This document shows, piece by piece, positions 16,075 through 25,514 of a stretch of DNA of 64,000 bases. The notes beneath the pieces are model-generated. The model had not been told where the DNA came from and did not search any database. It worked only from the letters and a program-made list of their open reading frames with translations. Positions within the stretch are counted from its first letter, which is position 1. Each line of letters opens with the position of its first letter. Source of the stretch: Pseudonocardia sp. TRM90224 (GTDB taxonomy: Bacteria > Actinomycetota > Actinomycetes > Mycobacteriales > Pseudonocardiaceae). The DNA lies in NCBI RefSeq assembly GCF_021245725.1, contig NZ_JAJGSX010000005.1, positions 1 to 64,000 of the forward strand, given 5' to 3'. The translations under genes and the position numbers were made by a program.

Positions 16075-17856
16075 CTAGTGGTTGTCCCTCGGTATCCCCT
16101 TCGACTGCGCAACGCGCTGGTACGCCACCGCCGGCCCGAGGACCATGCCCGCGTTCAGCTGCTCCACCATCGAGCGCTGGATCTCCTGCCACGGGGTCTG
16201 GGAGGCGGGGGTCGGGTAGCCGCCGGCCGCCTCCAGGGCCTCGCGCCGCGCCGCCAGCTCGGCGTCGTCGACCATGATGTCGGCGCTGCCGGTGTTGAGG
16301 TCGATGCGCACGCGGTCGCCGGTGTGCAGGATCGCGAGCCCGCCGCCGGCCGCGGCCTCGGGTGAGGCGTTCAGGATCGACGGCGAGCCGGACGTCCCGG
16401 ACTGCCGCCCGTCCCCCACGCACGGCAGCGCGTGCACGCCCTGCTTGATCAGCGCCGCCGGCGGCTGCATGTTCACCACCTCGGCCGCGCCGGGGTAGCC
16501 GAGCGGCCCCGCGCCCCGGATGAACAGCAGGCAGTGCTCGTCGATCTTCAGCCCTGGGTCGTCGATGCGGTGGTGGTAGTCCTCCGGCCCGTCGAAGACG
16601 ATCGCGCGCCCCTCCAGGACGTTCGGGTGGTCGGGGTCGGACAGGTAGCGCTCGCGGAACTCGTCCGAGATCACACTGGTCTTCATGATCGCCTGGTCGA
16701 ACAGGTTGCCGCTCAGCACGATGAACCCGGCGTCGTCGACCAGCGCGTCCTCGAACGTGCGGATCACGTCGCGGTCGCTCGCCTCGGCCGCGCTGCAGTT
16801 CTCGCCGATCGTGCGCCCGTTCACCGTCCGCGCGTCCCCGTGCACCAGCCCGTGCCGCAGCAGCTCGTGGACGACGGCGGGCACGCCGCCGGCGCGGTGG
16901 AACTCCTCGCCGAGGTACTTCCCGGCCGGCTGCAGGTCGACGATCAGCGGCACCCGGTGCCCGATCCGCTCCCATTCGGTCAGCGGCACGTCGACGCCCA
17001 TGTGCCGGGCCACCGCCGTGAGGTGGATCGGCGCGTTCGTCGAGCCGCCGATCGCCGAGTTGACGACGATCGCGTTCTCGAACGCCTCCCGCGTCAGCAC
17101 GTCGGACGGCTTGAGGTCCTCGTGGACCATCTCGACGATCCGCCGCCCCGTCTCGTACGCGATGCGCGCGCGGTCGCGGTGCGGCGCCGGGATCGCCGCG
17201 CAACCGGGCAGCGACATCCCCAGCGCCTCGGCCAGCGCGTTCATCGTGGACGCCGTGCCCATGGTGTTGCAGTGCCCGGGTGAGGGCGCCGAGGACGCCA
17301 CCATCTCGACGAACTCGGCCTGGTCGATCTCACCCGCCGCGAGCATCTCGCGGGCCTTCCACACGATCGTCCCGGAGCCCGTGCGCTCGCCGTTGTACCA
17401 GCCGTTGAGCATCGGCCCGCCGGAGAGCACGATCGCCGGGATGTTGACGGTCGCGGCCGCCATCAGGCACGCGGGGGTGGTCTTGTCGCAGCCGGTGGTC
17501 AGGACGACGCCGTCGAGCGGGTAGCCGTAGAGCGTCTCGACGAGCCCGAGGTAGGCCAGGTTGCGGTCCAACGCGGCGGTCGGGCGCTTACCGGTCTCCT
17601 GGATCGGGTGCACGGGGAACTCGAACGCGATCGCTCCCTTTTCCCTGATCCCCTCCCGCGTGCGGTTCGCCAGCTCGATGTGGTGGCGGTTGCACGGCGA
17701 GAGGTCGGAGCCGGTCTGCGCGATCCCGATGATCGGCTTGCCCGACTGCAGCTCCTCGCGGGTCAGGCCCCAGTTCATGTACCGCTCGATGTAGAGGGCG
17801 GTCATGCCGGGGTTCTCGGGGTTGTCGAACCACTCCTGGCTGCGAAGGCGGGTCAT
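16075..17856 (-). CDS. IlvD/Edd family sugar-acid dehydratase
   Basis: This is a 593-aa dehydratase of the IlvD/Edd family, which converts an aldonate to a 2-keto-3-deoxy acid with an iron-sulfur cluster. The three cluster cysteines are visible at C55 (LSPCNRHH), C123 ([11 protein letters not shown]) and C196 ([11 protein letters not shown]). As I recall, this spacing matches the pentonate dehydratase branch. The C-terminal half contains GSTNAPIHL and the [13 protein letters not shown] motif. I chose ATG 17856 because it overlaps the upstream SDR stop by 4 nt. It is the last gene of the six-gene sugar-acid operon. Arabinonate or xylonate dehydratase is a better guess than branched-chain amino-acid synthesis. 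Confidence 0.88.
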   Translation of the reverse strand: MTRLRSQEWFDNPENPGMTALYIERYMNWGLTREELQSGKPIIGIAQTGSDLSPCNRHHIELANRTREGIREKGAIAFEFPVHPIQETGKRPTAALDRNLAYLGLVETLYGYPLDGVVLTTGCDKTTPACLMAAATVNIPAIVLSGGPMLNGWYNGERTGSGTIVWKAREMLAAGEIDQAEFVEMVASSAPSPGHCNTMGTASTMNALAEALGMSLPGCAAIPAPHRDRARIAYETGRRIVEMVHEDLKPSDVLTREAFENAIVVNSAIGGSTNAPIHLTAVARHMGVDVPLTEWERIGHRVPLIVDLQPAGKYLGEEFHRAGGVPAVVHELLRHGLVHGDARTVNGRTIGENCSAAEASDRDVIRTFEDALVDDAGFIVLSGNLFDQAIMKTSVISDEFRERYLSDPDHPNVLEGRAIVFDGPEDYHHRIDDPGLKIDEHCLLFIRGAGPLGYPGAAEVVNMQPPAALIKQGVHALPCVGDGRQSGTSGSPSILNASPEAAAGGGLAILHTGDRVRIDLNTGSADIMVDDAELAARREALEAAGGYPTPASQTPWQEIQRSMVEQLNAGMVLGPAVAYQRVAQSKGIPRDNH

Positions 17857-18626
17857 GGCGTCAGCTGCCCGCCGTTGATCTCCAAGACCTGCCCGGTGAT
17901 GTACCCGCTCATCGCGGGCGAGGCGAGGAACAGCGTCGCGCCGACGCACTCCTCCGGCAGCCCGGTGCGACCCATCGGGATGGTCGCGACCATCGCGTCC
18001 ATCATCGGTTCGCTCGTGTGCCGCTCGTGGAACGGCGTGCTGATCACGCCGGGCGAGATCGCGTTCACCCTGATCCCGTCGGGCGCGACCTCCTTCGCCA
18101 ACCCGTGCGTGAACGTGCTGACCGCGCCCTTCGAGGTGGCGTAGACGACCGAGCCGCCCGCGCCGCCGGTGCGCGCGGCGATCGAGGTGACGTTGACGAT
18201 CGCGCCGCCGCCCTGCCCGCGCATGACGGGCACCACGCGGCGGCACATCGCGAACACCGACGTCATGTTGAGGTTCAGCACCGACGCGAACTGCTCGTCG
18301 GTCATCTCGGTGGTCGGGGTGCGCCGCAGCAGGTCGCCGGCGTTGTTGACCAGCACGTCGAGCCGCCCGTGCTGCGCGACGACGCCGTCGACGAGCGTGT
18401 CGGCCGCGCCGGGCTGCGTCAGGTCGGCCGAAACGCTCGACGCGTTCCCGCCGGCCTCGACGATCGCGGCCACCACCTTCTCCGCCGCCTCACGACTGCG
18501 GTTGTAGTGCACGACGACCTGCGCCCCGCAGGCGGCGAAGCCCCGCGCGACGGCGGCACCGATGCCCGTCCCACCGCCGGTGACCAGCACGACCTGACCG
18601 CTGAAGTCCAGCAAATCCGCTCCCAT
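17853..18626 (-). CDS. SDR family oxidoreductase in the sugar-acid operon
   Basis: This is a 257-aa classical SDR. The motif TGGGTGIG lies near residues 16-23, followed by NNAGDLLRR and a YATSK catalytic motif. The C-terminus is [12 protein letters not shown] chose ATG 18626, but GTG 18641 is a real alternative because it overlaps the UxaA-type stop (GTGA) in the manner of its neighbours. The gene probably oxidises or reduces a hydroxyl group of the sugar acid processed by the flanking dehydratases. Substrate and cofactor preference are unknown. Confidence 0.85.
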   Translation of the reverse strand: MGADLLDFSGQVVLVTGGGTGIGAAVARGFAACGAQVVVHYNRSREAAEKVVAAIVEAGGNASSVSADLTQPGAADTLVDGVVAQHGRLDVLVNNAGDLLRRTPTTEMTDEQFASVLNLNMTSVFAMCRRVVPVMRGQGGGAIVNVTSIAARTGGAGGSVVYATSKGAVSTFTHGLAKEVAPDGIRVNAISPGVISTPFHERHTSEPMMDAMVATIPMGRTGLPEECVGATLFLASPAMSGYITGQVLEINGGQLTP

Positions 18627-18637
18627 CACATTCCCGT

Positions 18638-20152
18638 TCACATCACGGCCCCGAGCTGCCAGGGCACGAACTCTTCCTGTCCGATCCCGAGCTCCTCGCT
18701 GAAGGTCTTGCGTCCCGACGCGGTGTCGATGATCAGTTGGAACAGCTCCTGACCGACCTCCGCGACGGTCGACGTGCCGTCGATGATCACGCCGCAGTTG
18801 AGGTCCATGTCGCCGGCCATCCGCGTGTACATCTCGGTGTTGGTGGCGAGCTTGACGCTGGGCGTCGGCTTGCAGCCCAGCACCGAGCCGCGGCCGGTGG
18901 TGAAGCACATGACGGTCGCGCCGCCCGCGACGATCCCGGTGACCGAGACCGGGTCGTACCCGGGCGTGTCCATGAACGTGAAGCCCTTGGCGGTGACCTT
19001 CTCGGCGTACGCGTACACGCCGGTCAGGTTGGTGGTGCCGCCCTTCGCGACGGCGCCGAGCGACTTCTCCAGGATCGTGGTGAGCCCGCCGGCTTTGTTG
19101 CCCGGCGACGGGTTGTTGTCCATCGAGCCGTTGTTGTCGGCGGTGTACTTCTCCCACCACTTGATCCGCTCGATCAGCTTGTCGGCCACCTGCTGGCTCA
19201 CCGCACGCCGGGTGAGCAGGTGCTCCGCGCCGTAGATCTCCGGGGTCTCGCCGAGCACGGCGGTGCCGCCGTGCGCCACCAGCAGGTCGACGGCCGCGCC
19301 GAGCGCCGGGTTGGCGGTGATGCCGGAGTAGGCGTCGGACCCGCCGCAGTTGAGGCCCAGCACCAGCTCGCTGACCGGCACCGGGACCCGCTCGACCTGG
19401 TCGGCGACGGGCAGCATCTCCTGGATCGCGGCGACGCCCGCGCGCACGGTGGCCGCGGTACCGCCCTGCTCCTGGATCGTCATCGTCTCGACGATCGTCT
19501 CCGGGTCGAGCTTCCAGCCGTCGGTGAGCCCGCTGATCTGGTTGACCTCGCAGCCCAGCCCGAGCAGCAGGAACCCGGCGAAGTTGGGGTGCTCGGCGTA
19601 GCCGGTCAGGGTGCGCTGCAGCACCGCCATGCCGTCGCCGTCGCCCGCCATGCCGCAGCCCGTCGAGTGGGTCAGCGCGACGACGCCGTCGACGTTCGGG
19701 AAGTCGTCGAGCAGCCCCGGCCGCCGGAACTGCTCGGCAATGAACTTGGCGGCGGTGGCCGAGCAGTTCACCGAGGTCAGGATGCCGATGTAGTTGCGGG
19801 TCGCGACCCGCCCGTCGGCGCGGACGATGCCCTGGAACGTCGCCCGCTCCGGCTCGGGCACCATCGGGATCTCGTGCGCGTCGGCGCCGACGGCGTACTC
19901 GCGCTCGAACGTCTTGAACTCGATGTTGTGGGTGTGCACGTGGTCGCCGGCCGCGATCGGGACGGTCGCGAACCCGATGATCTGGTTGTACTTGCGCACC
20001 GGGCCGCCGACGTCGACCGCCTCGGTCGCGATCTTGTGCCCGCTCGGGACGGCCTGGCCGAGCGTCACGCCCGCGACGTCGGCACCCTGGTCGAGGTCGC
20101 GCGAGGCGACCACCACGTTGTCATCGGCATGCAGCCGCACGAAGTCCGTCAT
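18638..20152 (-). CDS. UxaA/GarD family sugar-acid dehydratase
   Basis: This 504-aa protein belongs to the altronate/galactarate dehydratase family. Residues 1-80 form the SAF domain (HADDNVVVASRDLDQG, then GDHVHTHNIEF). The main domain from about 105 has ATRNYIGILTSVNCS, HSTGCGMAGDG, LGCEVNQI, GLNCGGSDAYSG, and near the C-terminus TTGRGSVLGCKPTPSVKL. The length is close to E. coli UxaA. The enzyme would dehydrate an altronate- or galactarate-like acid to a 2-keto-3-deoxy acid in an iron-dependent way. It starts 1 nt after the LarA-family gene. Having both a UxaA and an IlvD dehydratase in one operon suggests two epimeric acids are funnelled together. Confidence 0.88.
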   Translation of the reverse strand: MTDFVRLHADDNVVVASRDLDQGADVAGVTLGQAVPSGHKIATEAVDVGGPVRKYNQIIGFATVPIAAGDHVHTHNIEFKTFEREYAVGADAHEIPMVPEPERATFQGIVRADGRVATRNYIGILTSVNCSATAAKFIAEQFRRPGLLDDFPNVDGVVALTHSTGCGMAGDGDGMAVLQRTLTGYAEHPNFAGFLLLGLGCEVNQISGLTDGWKLDPETIVETMTIQEQGGTAATVRAGVAAIQEMLPVADQVERVPVPVSELVLGLNCGGSDAYSGITANPALGAAVDLLVAHGGTAVLGETPEIYGAEHLLTRRAVSQQVADKLIERIKWWEKYTADNNGSMDNNPSPGNKAGGLTTILEKSLGAVAKGGTTNLTGVYAYAEKVTAKGFTFMDTPGYDPVSVTGIVAGGATVMCFTTGRGSVLGCKPTPSVKLATNTEMYTRMAGDMDLNCGVIIDGTSTVAEVGQELFQLIIDTASGRKTFSEELGIGQEEFVPWQLGAVM

Positions 20153-20153
20153 C

Positions 20154-21458
20154 TCAGCCCTCCCACCCGGTCAGCTGCCCCTGCTCGTCGAACGTCATGG
20201 GCACGGCCTCGCCGGTGATCTCCAGCGTCGGGTTCTCGACGATCTGGTCGCGCAGCGACTCCGAGACCAGCAGGTGCTCCAGGTCGAGCGTGTTGCGCAT
20301 GCGCACCAGCGAGATCGTGGTGGGGTCGGCGCGCCCGCAGGTGAGGATCGCCGCGGCGATCGTGCTGCGGTCGTCGACCAGCGCGATCGGGATCTGCGCG
20401 CGTTGCGGCCCGCCCAGCCCCGACGTCATCGCGTTGATGTAGACGGCGCGCATGTCGATCTTGTCGAGCATCCGGAACGGGACGAAGTCGGCGAGGCCGA
20501 GGCCCACCGCGTTGCCGTGGGAGGCGTCGCTGACGTCGAGCACGGCGATGTTGCGGATGCGCGGGCGCTCGAACTCGGCGCTGCCGCGGATCATCATCCG
20601 GCCGATGACGTTGGTGTCGATGCCGCACCCGGAGAAGTTCTTGCCCATCACGTCGATCACGGCGACGTCGATGTCCTCGAACGGCAGCCGGGCCATCCGG
20701 CTCTTCGCGTCGAGCAGCAGCTCCTCCTCGACGGGCCCGGCGATGTCGTCCGACTCGACCAGCTCGATCCGCGCCGCGCGGTCGTAGGCGTTCTCGATGA
20801 TCGCGAGCCCGCCGAGGATCTTGCCGGTGCCGATGGTCGTGCGCGCGACCTGCGGGATCCAGACGCCGAGGTTGGCCGGCCCGTACCGGTGGATGCCCTC
20901 CGCGCCGCGCTGCTTGCCGAGACCGATCGCGATGATCTTGCCGAGGCCGCTCTCGACGCCGGCCTGGAAGTCGGTGTGCGCCTTCACCCGGTTGATCGCG
21001 AGGATGCCGTCGGCCGCGGCGGCGTTGGCGTCGAGGTGCACGGCCGGCCCGTTGGGCACGGTGCCGAGCTCGACCGTGTCCATCGTCGCCTTGATCGGCA
21101 TGCCGAGCGACGCCTCGGTCATGCCGAGGTCGGCGAGCAGCTCGACCTGGCCCTCCGCGGTCGCGCCGCCGTGCGAACCCATCGCCGGCACCACGAACGG
21201 CTCGGCGCCGGCCGCGCGCAGCCACTCCCCCGCCGCGCGCACGACGTCGGGCTTGTCGTGGATGCCGCGGCTGCCCGCGGTGATCGCCACGGTCATGCCG
21301 GGCGTGATCCGCCCGCGCAGCCGTTCCAGCGCCTGCGCGGTGGCGGCGGCGACGTCGGGGATCCGGCTCGCGTCGAGCTTCTGGCGCACCGGCACCAGCG
21401 CCGGGAACGGCGCGTCGTACCGCAGCTCCCGGACACCTTCGAACGGGCCCAAACTCAT
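20154..21458 (-). CDS. LarA-family protein (nickel-dependent racemase/epimerase domain)
   Basis: This 434-aa protein carries the lactate-racemase (LarA, DUF2088) N-terminal domain. The residues that correspond by order and spacing to the known LarA active site are H96 (MGSHGG), H161 (VKAHTDF), K174 (SGLGKII, candidate pincer-attachment Lys) and H190 (GIHRYG). The last two are 16 residues apart, as I recall for K184/H200 of the Lactiplantibacillus enzyme. The aligned residues are from memory. A second conserved block, GKNFSGCGIDTNVIGR, lies near 275-290. LarA homologues include 2-epimerases of gluconate-like acids. The ATG at 21458 overlaps pdxA, and larC, larB and larE lie just upstream on the same strand. 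The most likely role is C2 epimerisation of a sugar acid. Confidence 0.78.
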   Translation of the reverse strand: MSLGPFEGVRELRYDAPFPALVPVRQKLDASRIPDVAAATAQALERLRGRITPGMTVAITAGSRGIHDKPDVVRAAGEWLRAAGAEPFVVPAMGSHGGATAEGQVELLADLGMTEASLGMPIKATMDTVELGTVPNGPAVHLDANAAAADGILAINRVKAHTDFQAGVESGLGKIIAIGLGKQRGAEGIHRYGPANLGVWIPQVARTTIGTGKILGGLAIIENAYDRAARIELVESDDIAGPVEEELLLDAKSRMARLPFEDIDVAVIDVMGKNFSGCGIDTNVIGRMMIRGSAEFERPRIRNIAVLDVSDASHGNAVGLGLADFVPFRMLDKIDMRAVYINAMTSGLGGPQRAQIPIALVDDRSTIAAAILTCGRADPTTISLVRMRNTLDLEHLLVSESLRDQIVENPTLEITGEAVPMTFDEQGQLTGWEG

Positions 21459-22456
21459 GTCTGCTCCTTCGCCACGCGACGGGCCTGCGCCATCGCCGCC
21501 CCCACCGTGATCGCCTCGACGAGACTGTCGTGCCCGGCCTTGCCCGTGCCCGCGATGTCGAACGCCGTGCCGTGGTCGACGCTCGTGCGCACGATCGGCA
21601 GCCCGATCGTCGCGTTGACGCCGGTCTCGAACCCGAGGACCTTCACCGCGATGTGGCCCTGGTCGTGGAACATCGCGATCGCGACGTCGAAGTCGCCCGC
21701 GACCGCGCGGCCGAAGAGCGTGTCGGCGGGCCACGGTCCGCTCGCCGCGATGCCCTCCGCCTTGGCCCGCTCGATCGCGGGGGTGATCACGCGCTGCTCC
21801 TCGTCGCCGAAGAGCCCGCCCTCCCCCGCGTGCGGGTTGAGGCCGGCGACCCCCACGCTCGGCTCGTCGAAGCCCATGTCCCGCAGCGCATTGTGGGCCA
21901 GGCGGATCGTCGTCAGCACCCGCTCCTCGGTGACCTTGTCGAGCATCGCCCTGATCCCGACGTGCGTGGTCACATGCACCACCCGCAGCTTCAGGGCGGT
22001 GAGCATCATGGCGAAGTCCTTGGTGCCGGTCAGCTCGGCGAGGATCTCGGTGTGGCCGGGGTAGCGGTGCCCGGCCAGCGCGATGGCCTCCTTGTTGAGC
22101 GGCGCGGTGACGATCCCGTCGACCTCGCCGGCGAGCGCCAGCGCCACCGCCCGCTCGACGCCCTCGAACGCGATCTGCCCGGCCTCGGCGGAGAGCTTCC
22201 CCGTGGGGACGGCGACATCGGACGGCACCGGGAGCACGTCGAGCGTGCCCTTCTCGAAGCGCGCCTCGGCCGGCGAGCCGACCTCGCGCAGCGCAGGCGG
22301 ATCGTCGACGAGGCGGGTGGCGGCGCGCAACGCCTCGACGCTGCCGATCGCGAGCAGGCGCGCGACGTCGACCCTGGGGTCGCGCGCGGCCTTCACGGTG
22401 ATCTCGGGACCGATGCCGGCGGGATCACCGACGGTCAGCGCCAGCAGGGGCGTCAT
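21455..22456 (-). CDS. pdxA: PdxA family 4-phosphate-hydroxy-acid dehydrogenase
   Basis: This is a 333-aa member of the 4-hydroxythreonine-4-phosphate dehydrogenase family. The metal ligands are clear: H165 (THVGIR), H209 (NPHAGE) and H264 (FHDQGH). Also present are the substrate-binding motif YPGHTEIL and the N-terminal GDPAGIGPE. PdxA2 enzymes act in tetronate catabolism, oxidising 4-phospho-threonate or -erythronate, after which decarboxylation gives dihydroxyacetone phosphate. The adjacent four-carbon sugar-acid kinase (4-nt overlap) strongly favours that catabolic role over vitamin B6 synthesis. ATG 22456 is used. Confidence 0.88.
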   Translation of the reverse strand: MTPLLALTVGDPAGIGPEITVKAARDPRVDVARLLAIGSVEALRAATRLVDDPPALREVGSPAEARFEKGTLDVLPVPSDVAVPTGKLSAEAGQIAFEGVERAVALALAGEVDGIVTAPLNKEAIALAGHRYPGHTEILAELTGTKDFAMMLTALKLRVVHVTTHVGIRAMLDKVTEERVLTTIRLAHNALRDMGFDEPSVGVAGLNPHAGEGGLFGDEEQRVITPAIERAKAEGIAASGPWPADTLFGRAVAGDFDVAIAMFHDQGHIAVKVLGFETGVNATIGLPIVRTSVDHGTAFDIAGTGKAGHDSLVEAITVGAAMAQARRVAKEQT

Positions 22457-23478
22457 GCGTGGACCTCCAAGGCCTCGACGGCGCGGCACAGCGCATCGGG
22501 AGCGCCGAACCCGCCCGATTTGGTCACGACCGGGATCGCCCGGTCCGCGGTCAGCAGCTCACCGATCGGCAGGCCGGGCGCCACCTCGCCGTGCAGCCGC
22601 AGCTCGGTGGCGCCGAGCGCGTTCGCGACCGCCAACGCGGTCGCCCCGCCGGTGAGCACGAGCCGCACCCCGGGTACCTCGTCGACGATGCCACGAACCG
22701 TCGCCGCCAGCTCGGCGGCGTGCGCGGCGGCCTCCGGGCCGTCCGGGTCGAGCTCGCCGTCGAGGTCAGTCGTGACTACGACCCGGCGGCCGGCCCGCAG
22801 CGCGGCGGGGTCGGTCCCGGCGGCGAGTCGATGCACCTGCTCCCGCGTGACGGGATGCGGCGTTCCGGCGACGACCAGCACGCCTGCGGTCGACGGTTCA
22901 CGCTGGTCAGGCAGCCGTGGCTGCGGGACGAGCACCTCGGCGAGCGCACGCGACAGCCCGCCCGAGCCGATCGCCACCTGGTCGTCCGCGACGACCTGTG
23001 CCGCGATCGCCAGCAGCTCGTCGTGCGTGGCGGCGTCGAGCACGTCGACATGCGGCGGGAAGCACTCGGCGACCAACGCAACGGTCGGCTCGCCGTGCAC
23101 GAGCAGCGCACCGCCGCGCACGACCCGGCCCTGCGCGGGGAAGGCCGGCGTCGCGACCGCCTTGCCCGGCCACGCGGACAGCGCCGTCGCGACGTCGTCG
23201 TGGACGCGGCCGCGCAGCGTCGAGTCGATCTTGATGAAGAGCGACTCCGCGCCCCACGCCCGGGTGGCCTCGACGGCGGCCCGCATCCGCCGCGCGGCCT
23301 CGTCGGCGGGGCGCCAGCGGTTGTCGGTGAGCACCGCCAGCACGTCGACCTGCGGCGGCGGCCCGTCGAGCGCGACCGAGACGGCGAGCCCGCGCGCCGC
23401 GAACGGCGCGGCCGCGTCGGCGGCGCCGGTGAGGTCGTCGGCGACAACGGCGAGCCGGCGGAGGGAGGCGCGTGGCAC
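22453..23478 (-). CDS. Four-carbon acid sugar kinase family protein (DUF1537, DtnK/DenK-like)
   Basis: This 341-aa protein has the N-terminal motif VVADDLTGAADAA typical of four-carbon acid sugar kinases, followed by FIKIDSTLRG. The C-terminal nucleotide-binding part reads LVLTGGATALAVANALG with PGLPIGEL and VTKSGGFG. These enzymes phosphorylate D-threonate, L-threonate or D-erythronate at O4. The GTG start at 23478 has GGAGG about 12 nt upstream. It is the first gene of the six-gene operon, so the promoter lies between it and larC, in a short region that also holds repeat family A. At 341 aa it is somewhat shorter than most relatives (about 400 aa or more), but both halves are represented. 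Confidence 0.83.
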   Translation of the reverse strand: MPRASLRRLAVVADDLTGAADAAAPFAARGLAVSVALDGPPPQVDVLAVLTDNRWRPADEAARRMRAAVEATRAWGAESLFIKIDSTLRGRVHDDVATALSAWPGKAVATPAFPAQGRVVRGGALLVHGEPTVALVAECFPPHVDVLDAATHDELLAIAAQVVADDQVAIGSGGLSRALAEVLVPQPRLPDQREPSTAGVLVVAGTPHPVTREQVHRLAAGTDPAALRAGRRVVVTTDLDGELDPDGPEAAAHAAELAATVRGIVDEVPGVRLVLTGGATALAVANALGATELRLHGEVAPGLPIGELLTADRAIPVVTKSGGFGAPDALCRAVEALEVHA

Positions 23479-23586
23479 GGCGACCGGAGACCTCCGATGA
23501 TTGGCGGGAACGCCATCGAGGCTAGGAGCGGGCGTGAGCTGGTGTCAACGGCTCATCAGATGTCTGCTCCAAGAGGGTGCCGGGGA

Positions 23587-23641
23587 GGGCAGGAAAGCCA
23601 CTTTGCTGCCCTCACAGGGCCGGAAAGTGGCTTTCCTGCCC
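23587..23641. repeat. Palindromic repeat family A, copy 4 (overlaps the end of larC)
   Basis: This 55-bp copy has the usual TCACA spacer. The larC stop codon is the TCA of this spacer read on the minus strand, so the last ten residues of LarC are encoded by the right half of the repeat. The left half has one mismatch (GCTGCCC). Confidence 0.9.
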
Positions 23642-24763
23642 TCCCACCGCACGGCGGGCGACCTCGCGGAGGGGGAGGCCCAGCGCCGCGGCGGCAGCGG
23701 CGACGTCGTCGTGCTCCGGCTTCGCGCCCCACGGACCGTGCTTGACCCGGATCTCGTGGCCGTCGACCTGGACGGTCGTGTGGTGGCGGGGCAGGGCGAG
23801 CCGGTCGACGTGGCTGCGGCGGATGCCGAGGCTGCCCGTCTCGGCGAGCACGATCCGCTCGCAGGCGGCCGCGTGCTCGGGGGCCGCCAGCACGTGCACG
23901 GTGTGTGCGGGCCGGCCCTTCTTCATCACGATCGGCGTGAGCCAGGCGTCGCCGGCACCGGCCGCGAGCAGCCGCTCGACGAGGTGGCCGAGCACCTCGC
24001 CGGTCACGTCGTCGACGTTGGTCTCCAGCAGCGTCATGCCTGCGGATGCGGCGAGCGGCTCGCCGATGAGCGCCTGCAACACATTGGCCCGCCCGGCCGG
24101 ATCGCGCCCGCCGGCGCCGTAGCCGACCCGGTGCAGCGTCATCGCCGGCACCGGGCCGAACGTCGTGCGGGCGGCGACGAGCAGCGCGGCACCGGTAGGC
24201 GTCACCGTCTCGCCCTCCCCCGCGCCGGTCACGGGCGCGCCGGCCGAGGCCAGCAGCGCGGCGGTGGCCGGGGCCGGCAGCGGCAGCGTCCCGTGGCGGG
24301 TCTCGACGGTGCCCGTGCCGAGCGCGAGCGGCCCGCTGCCGACCTCGGTGACGTCGAGCAGCCGCAGCGCCGCGGCGACCCCGACCGTGTCGACGACGGT
24401 GTCCAGCCCGCCGATCTCGTGCAGGTGCACCTCGGCCGGGTCGCTGCCGTGGATCGCGGCCTCGACCTCGGCGATCGCGCGGACCGCGGCAGCGGCGAGC
24501 GTCGCGTCGGGAGAGCCTTCGATGTGGGCGAGCAGCTCGGCCGCGCGCCGTTCGGTCGCGGTGTCCTCGACCGTGACGACGGCGCGGGTCGCGCTGATCC
24601 CGGCCCTGGTGACGCGCTGCGCGTCGAGGCTCCAGCCGGTGAGCCCGGTGCTCGCGACGGCGGCGCGCACGTCGTCCAGCGGGGCGCCGAGGTCGAGCAG
24701 CGCGCCGAGGAACATGTCGCCGGAGATGCCACTGAACGGGTTGAGCCAGAGCTTGTGCGTCAT
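23612..24763 (-). CDS. larC: Nickel-pincer cofactor biosynthesis protein LarC (nickel insertion)
   Basis: LarC inserts nickel into the pyridinium bisthiocarboxylate mononucleotide to finish the nickel-pincer cofactor of LarA-type enzymes, using CTP. The 383-aa protein has the family N-terminus WLNPFSGISGDMFLGALLDLG. The His-containing motif VHLHEIGGLDTVVDTVG, the TPTGAALL segment and the C-terminal ETNVDDVTGEVLG followed by VMKKGRPAHTV are all diagnostic. The start ATG 24763 overlaps the larB stop by 4 nt. The final residues come from a repeat element, so the natural C-terminus was probably replaced or extended. No programmed frameshift site is needed: the gene is one continuous frame here, whereas LarC is split as LarC1/LarC2 in Lactiplantibacillus. 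Confidence 0.92.
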   Translation of the reverse strand: MTHKLWLNPFSGISGDMFLGALLDLGAPLDDVRAAVASTGLTGWSLDAQRVTRAGISATRAVVTVEDTATERRAAELLAHIEGSPDATLAAAAVRAIAEVEAAIHGSDPAEVHLHEIGGLDTVVDTVGVAAALRLLDVTEVGSGPLALGTGTVETRHGTLPLPAPATAALLASAGAPVTGAGEGETVTPTGAALLVAARTTFGPVPAMTLHRVGYGAGGRDPAGRANVLQALIGEPLAASAGMTLLETNVDDVTGEVLGHLVERLLAAGAGDAWLTPIVMKKGRPAHTVHVLAAPEHAAACERIVLAETGSLGIRRSHVDRLALPRHHTTVQVDGHEIRVKHGPWGAKPEHDDVAAAAAALGLPLREVARRAVGGQESHFPAL

Positions 24764-25443
24764 CGGGGAGCCATCCGGTGCGCGGCGACGGCGGCGCCGA
24801 AGCCGGAGTCGATGTTGACCACGACCACCCCCGCGGCGCACGAGCTGAGCATCGCCAGCAGCGGCGTCACACCCTCCAGCGTCGCGCCGTACCCGACGGA
24901 CGTCGGCACGGCGATCACCGGGCAGCCGACCAGCCCGCCCACGACGCTCGGCAGCGCGCCTTCCATCCCGGCGATGCAGATGACGGCGTCGGCGGAGCGC
25001 AGCTCGTCGACCCGCGCGAGCAGGCGGTGGATGCCGGCCACCCCGACGTCCCGGACCTCACGCACCACCAGGCCGAGCGCCGACGCGACCGCGGCGGCCT
25101 CCGCGGCGACCGGCGCGTCGGACGTGCCAGCAGAAACGACCGCCACCTCGAAGATCCGCTGCGCCGCGGGCCGCCAGACGATCAGCCGCGCCGTCGCGTC
25201 GTAACTGCCACCGGGCACCTCGGCCGCCACCGCGCCGGCCGTGTCCGGCCCGACCCGCGTGACCAGCACCGGCCCCTCGTTCGCCGCGAGCAGCGACCGA
25301 ACGACCCCGACGATCTGCTCGACCGTCTTGCCCGGCCCGTAGACGACCTCGGGAACACCGAGACGGCGCTCCCGATCGGTGTCGGGCATCGCGTACCCGA
25401 GATCCTCGAACCCTGGATGATCGCCACCGCGCACGGACGTCAC
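24760..25443 (-). CDS. larB: Nickel-pincer cofactor biosynthesis protein LarB
   Basis: LarB carboxylates and hydrolyses nicotinic acid adenine dinucleotide, the first step of nickel-pincer cofactor synthesis. The 227-aa protein has the PurE-like C-terminal domain with VVSAGTSDAPVAAEA, the central DVGVAGIHRLL, VICIAGMEGALPSVVGGL and the C-terminal NIDSGFGAAVAAH motif. It starts at GTG 25443 and overlaps larC by 4 nt, so the two are certainly co-transcribed. The length is close to known LarB proteins. Its presence implies that at least one LarA-type enzyme in the cell is active; the only candidate in the window is at 20154-21458. Confidence 0.93.
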   Translation of the reverse strand: MTSVRGGDHPGFEDLGYAMPDTDRERRLGVPEVVYGPGKTVEQIVGVVRSLLAANEGPVLVTRVGPDTAGAVAAEVPGGSYDATARLIVWRPAAQRIFEVAVVSAGTSDAPVAAEAAAVASALGLVVREVRDVGVAGIHRLLARVDELRSADAVICIAGMEGALPSVVGGLVGCPVIAVPTSVGYGATLEGVTPLLAMLSSCAAGVVVVNIDSGFGAAVAAHRMAPR

Positions 25444-25514
25444 TGTAGGTCGCTCTTTGCGGTGGTCCGGTCGGGGACGTCAGGAAGGCGATGGGTCTCG
25501 CCGGGTGCGCCGGC

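Noticed and set aside
16075..17856. Dihydroxy-acid dehydratase of valine/isoleucine synthesis (IlvD)
   Set aside because: The context is sugar-acid catabolism and the Cys spacing fits the pentonate dehydratase branch; no other ilv genes are present.
21455..22456. Vitamin B6 biosynthesis role for PdxA
   Set aside because: No other pyridoxine genes are near, actinomycetes use the PdxS/PdxT route, and the gene is coupled to a four-carbon sugar-acid kinase.
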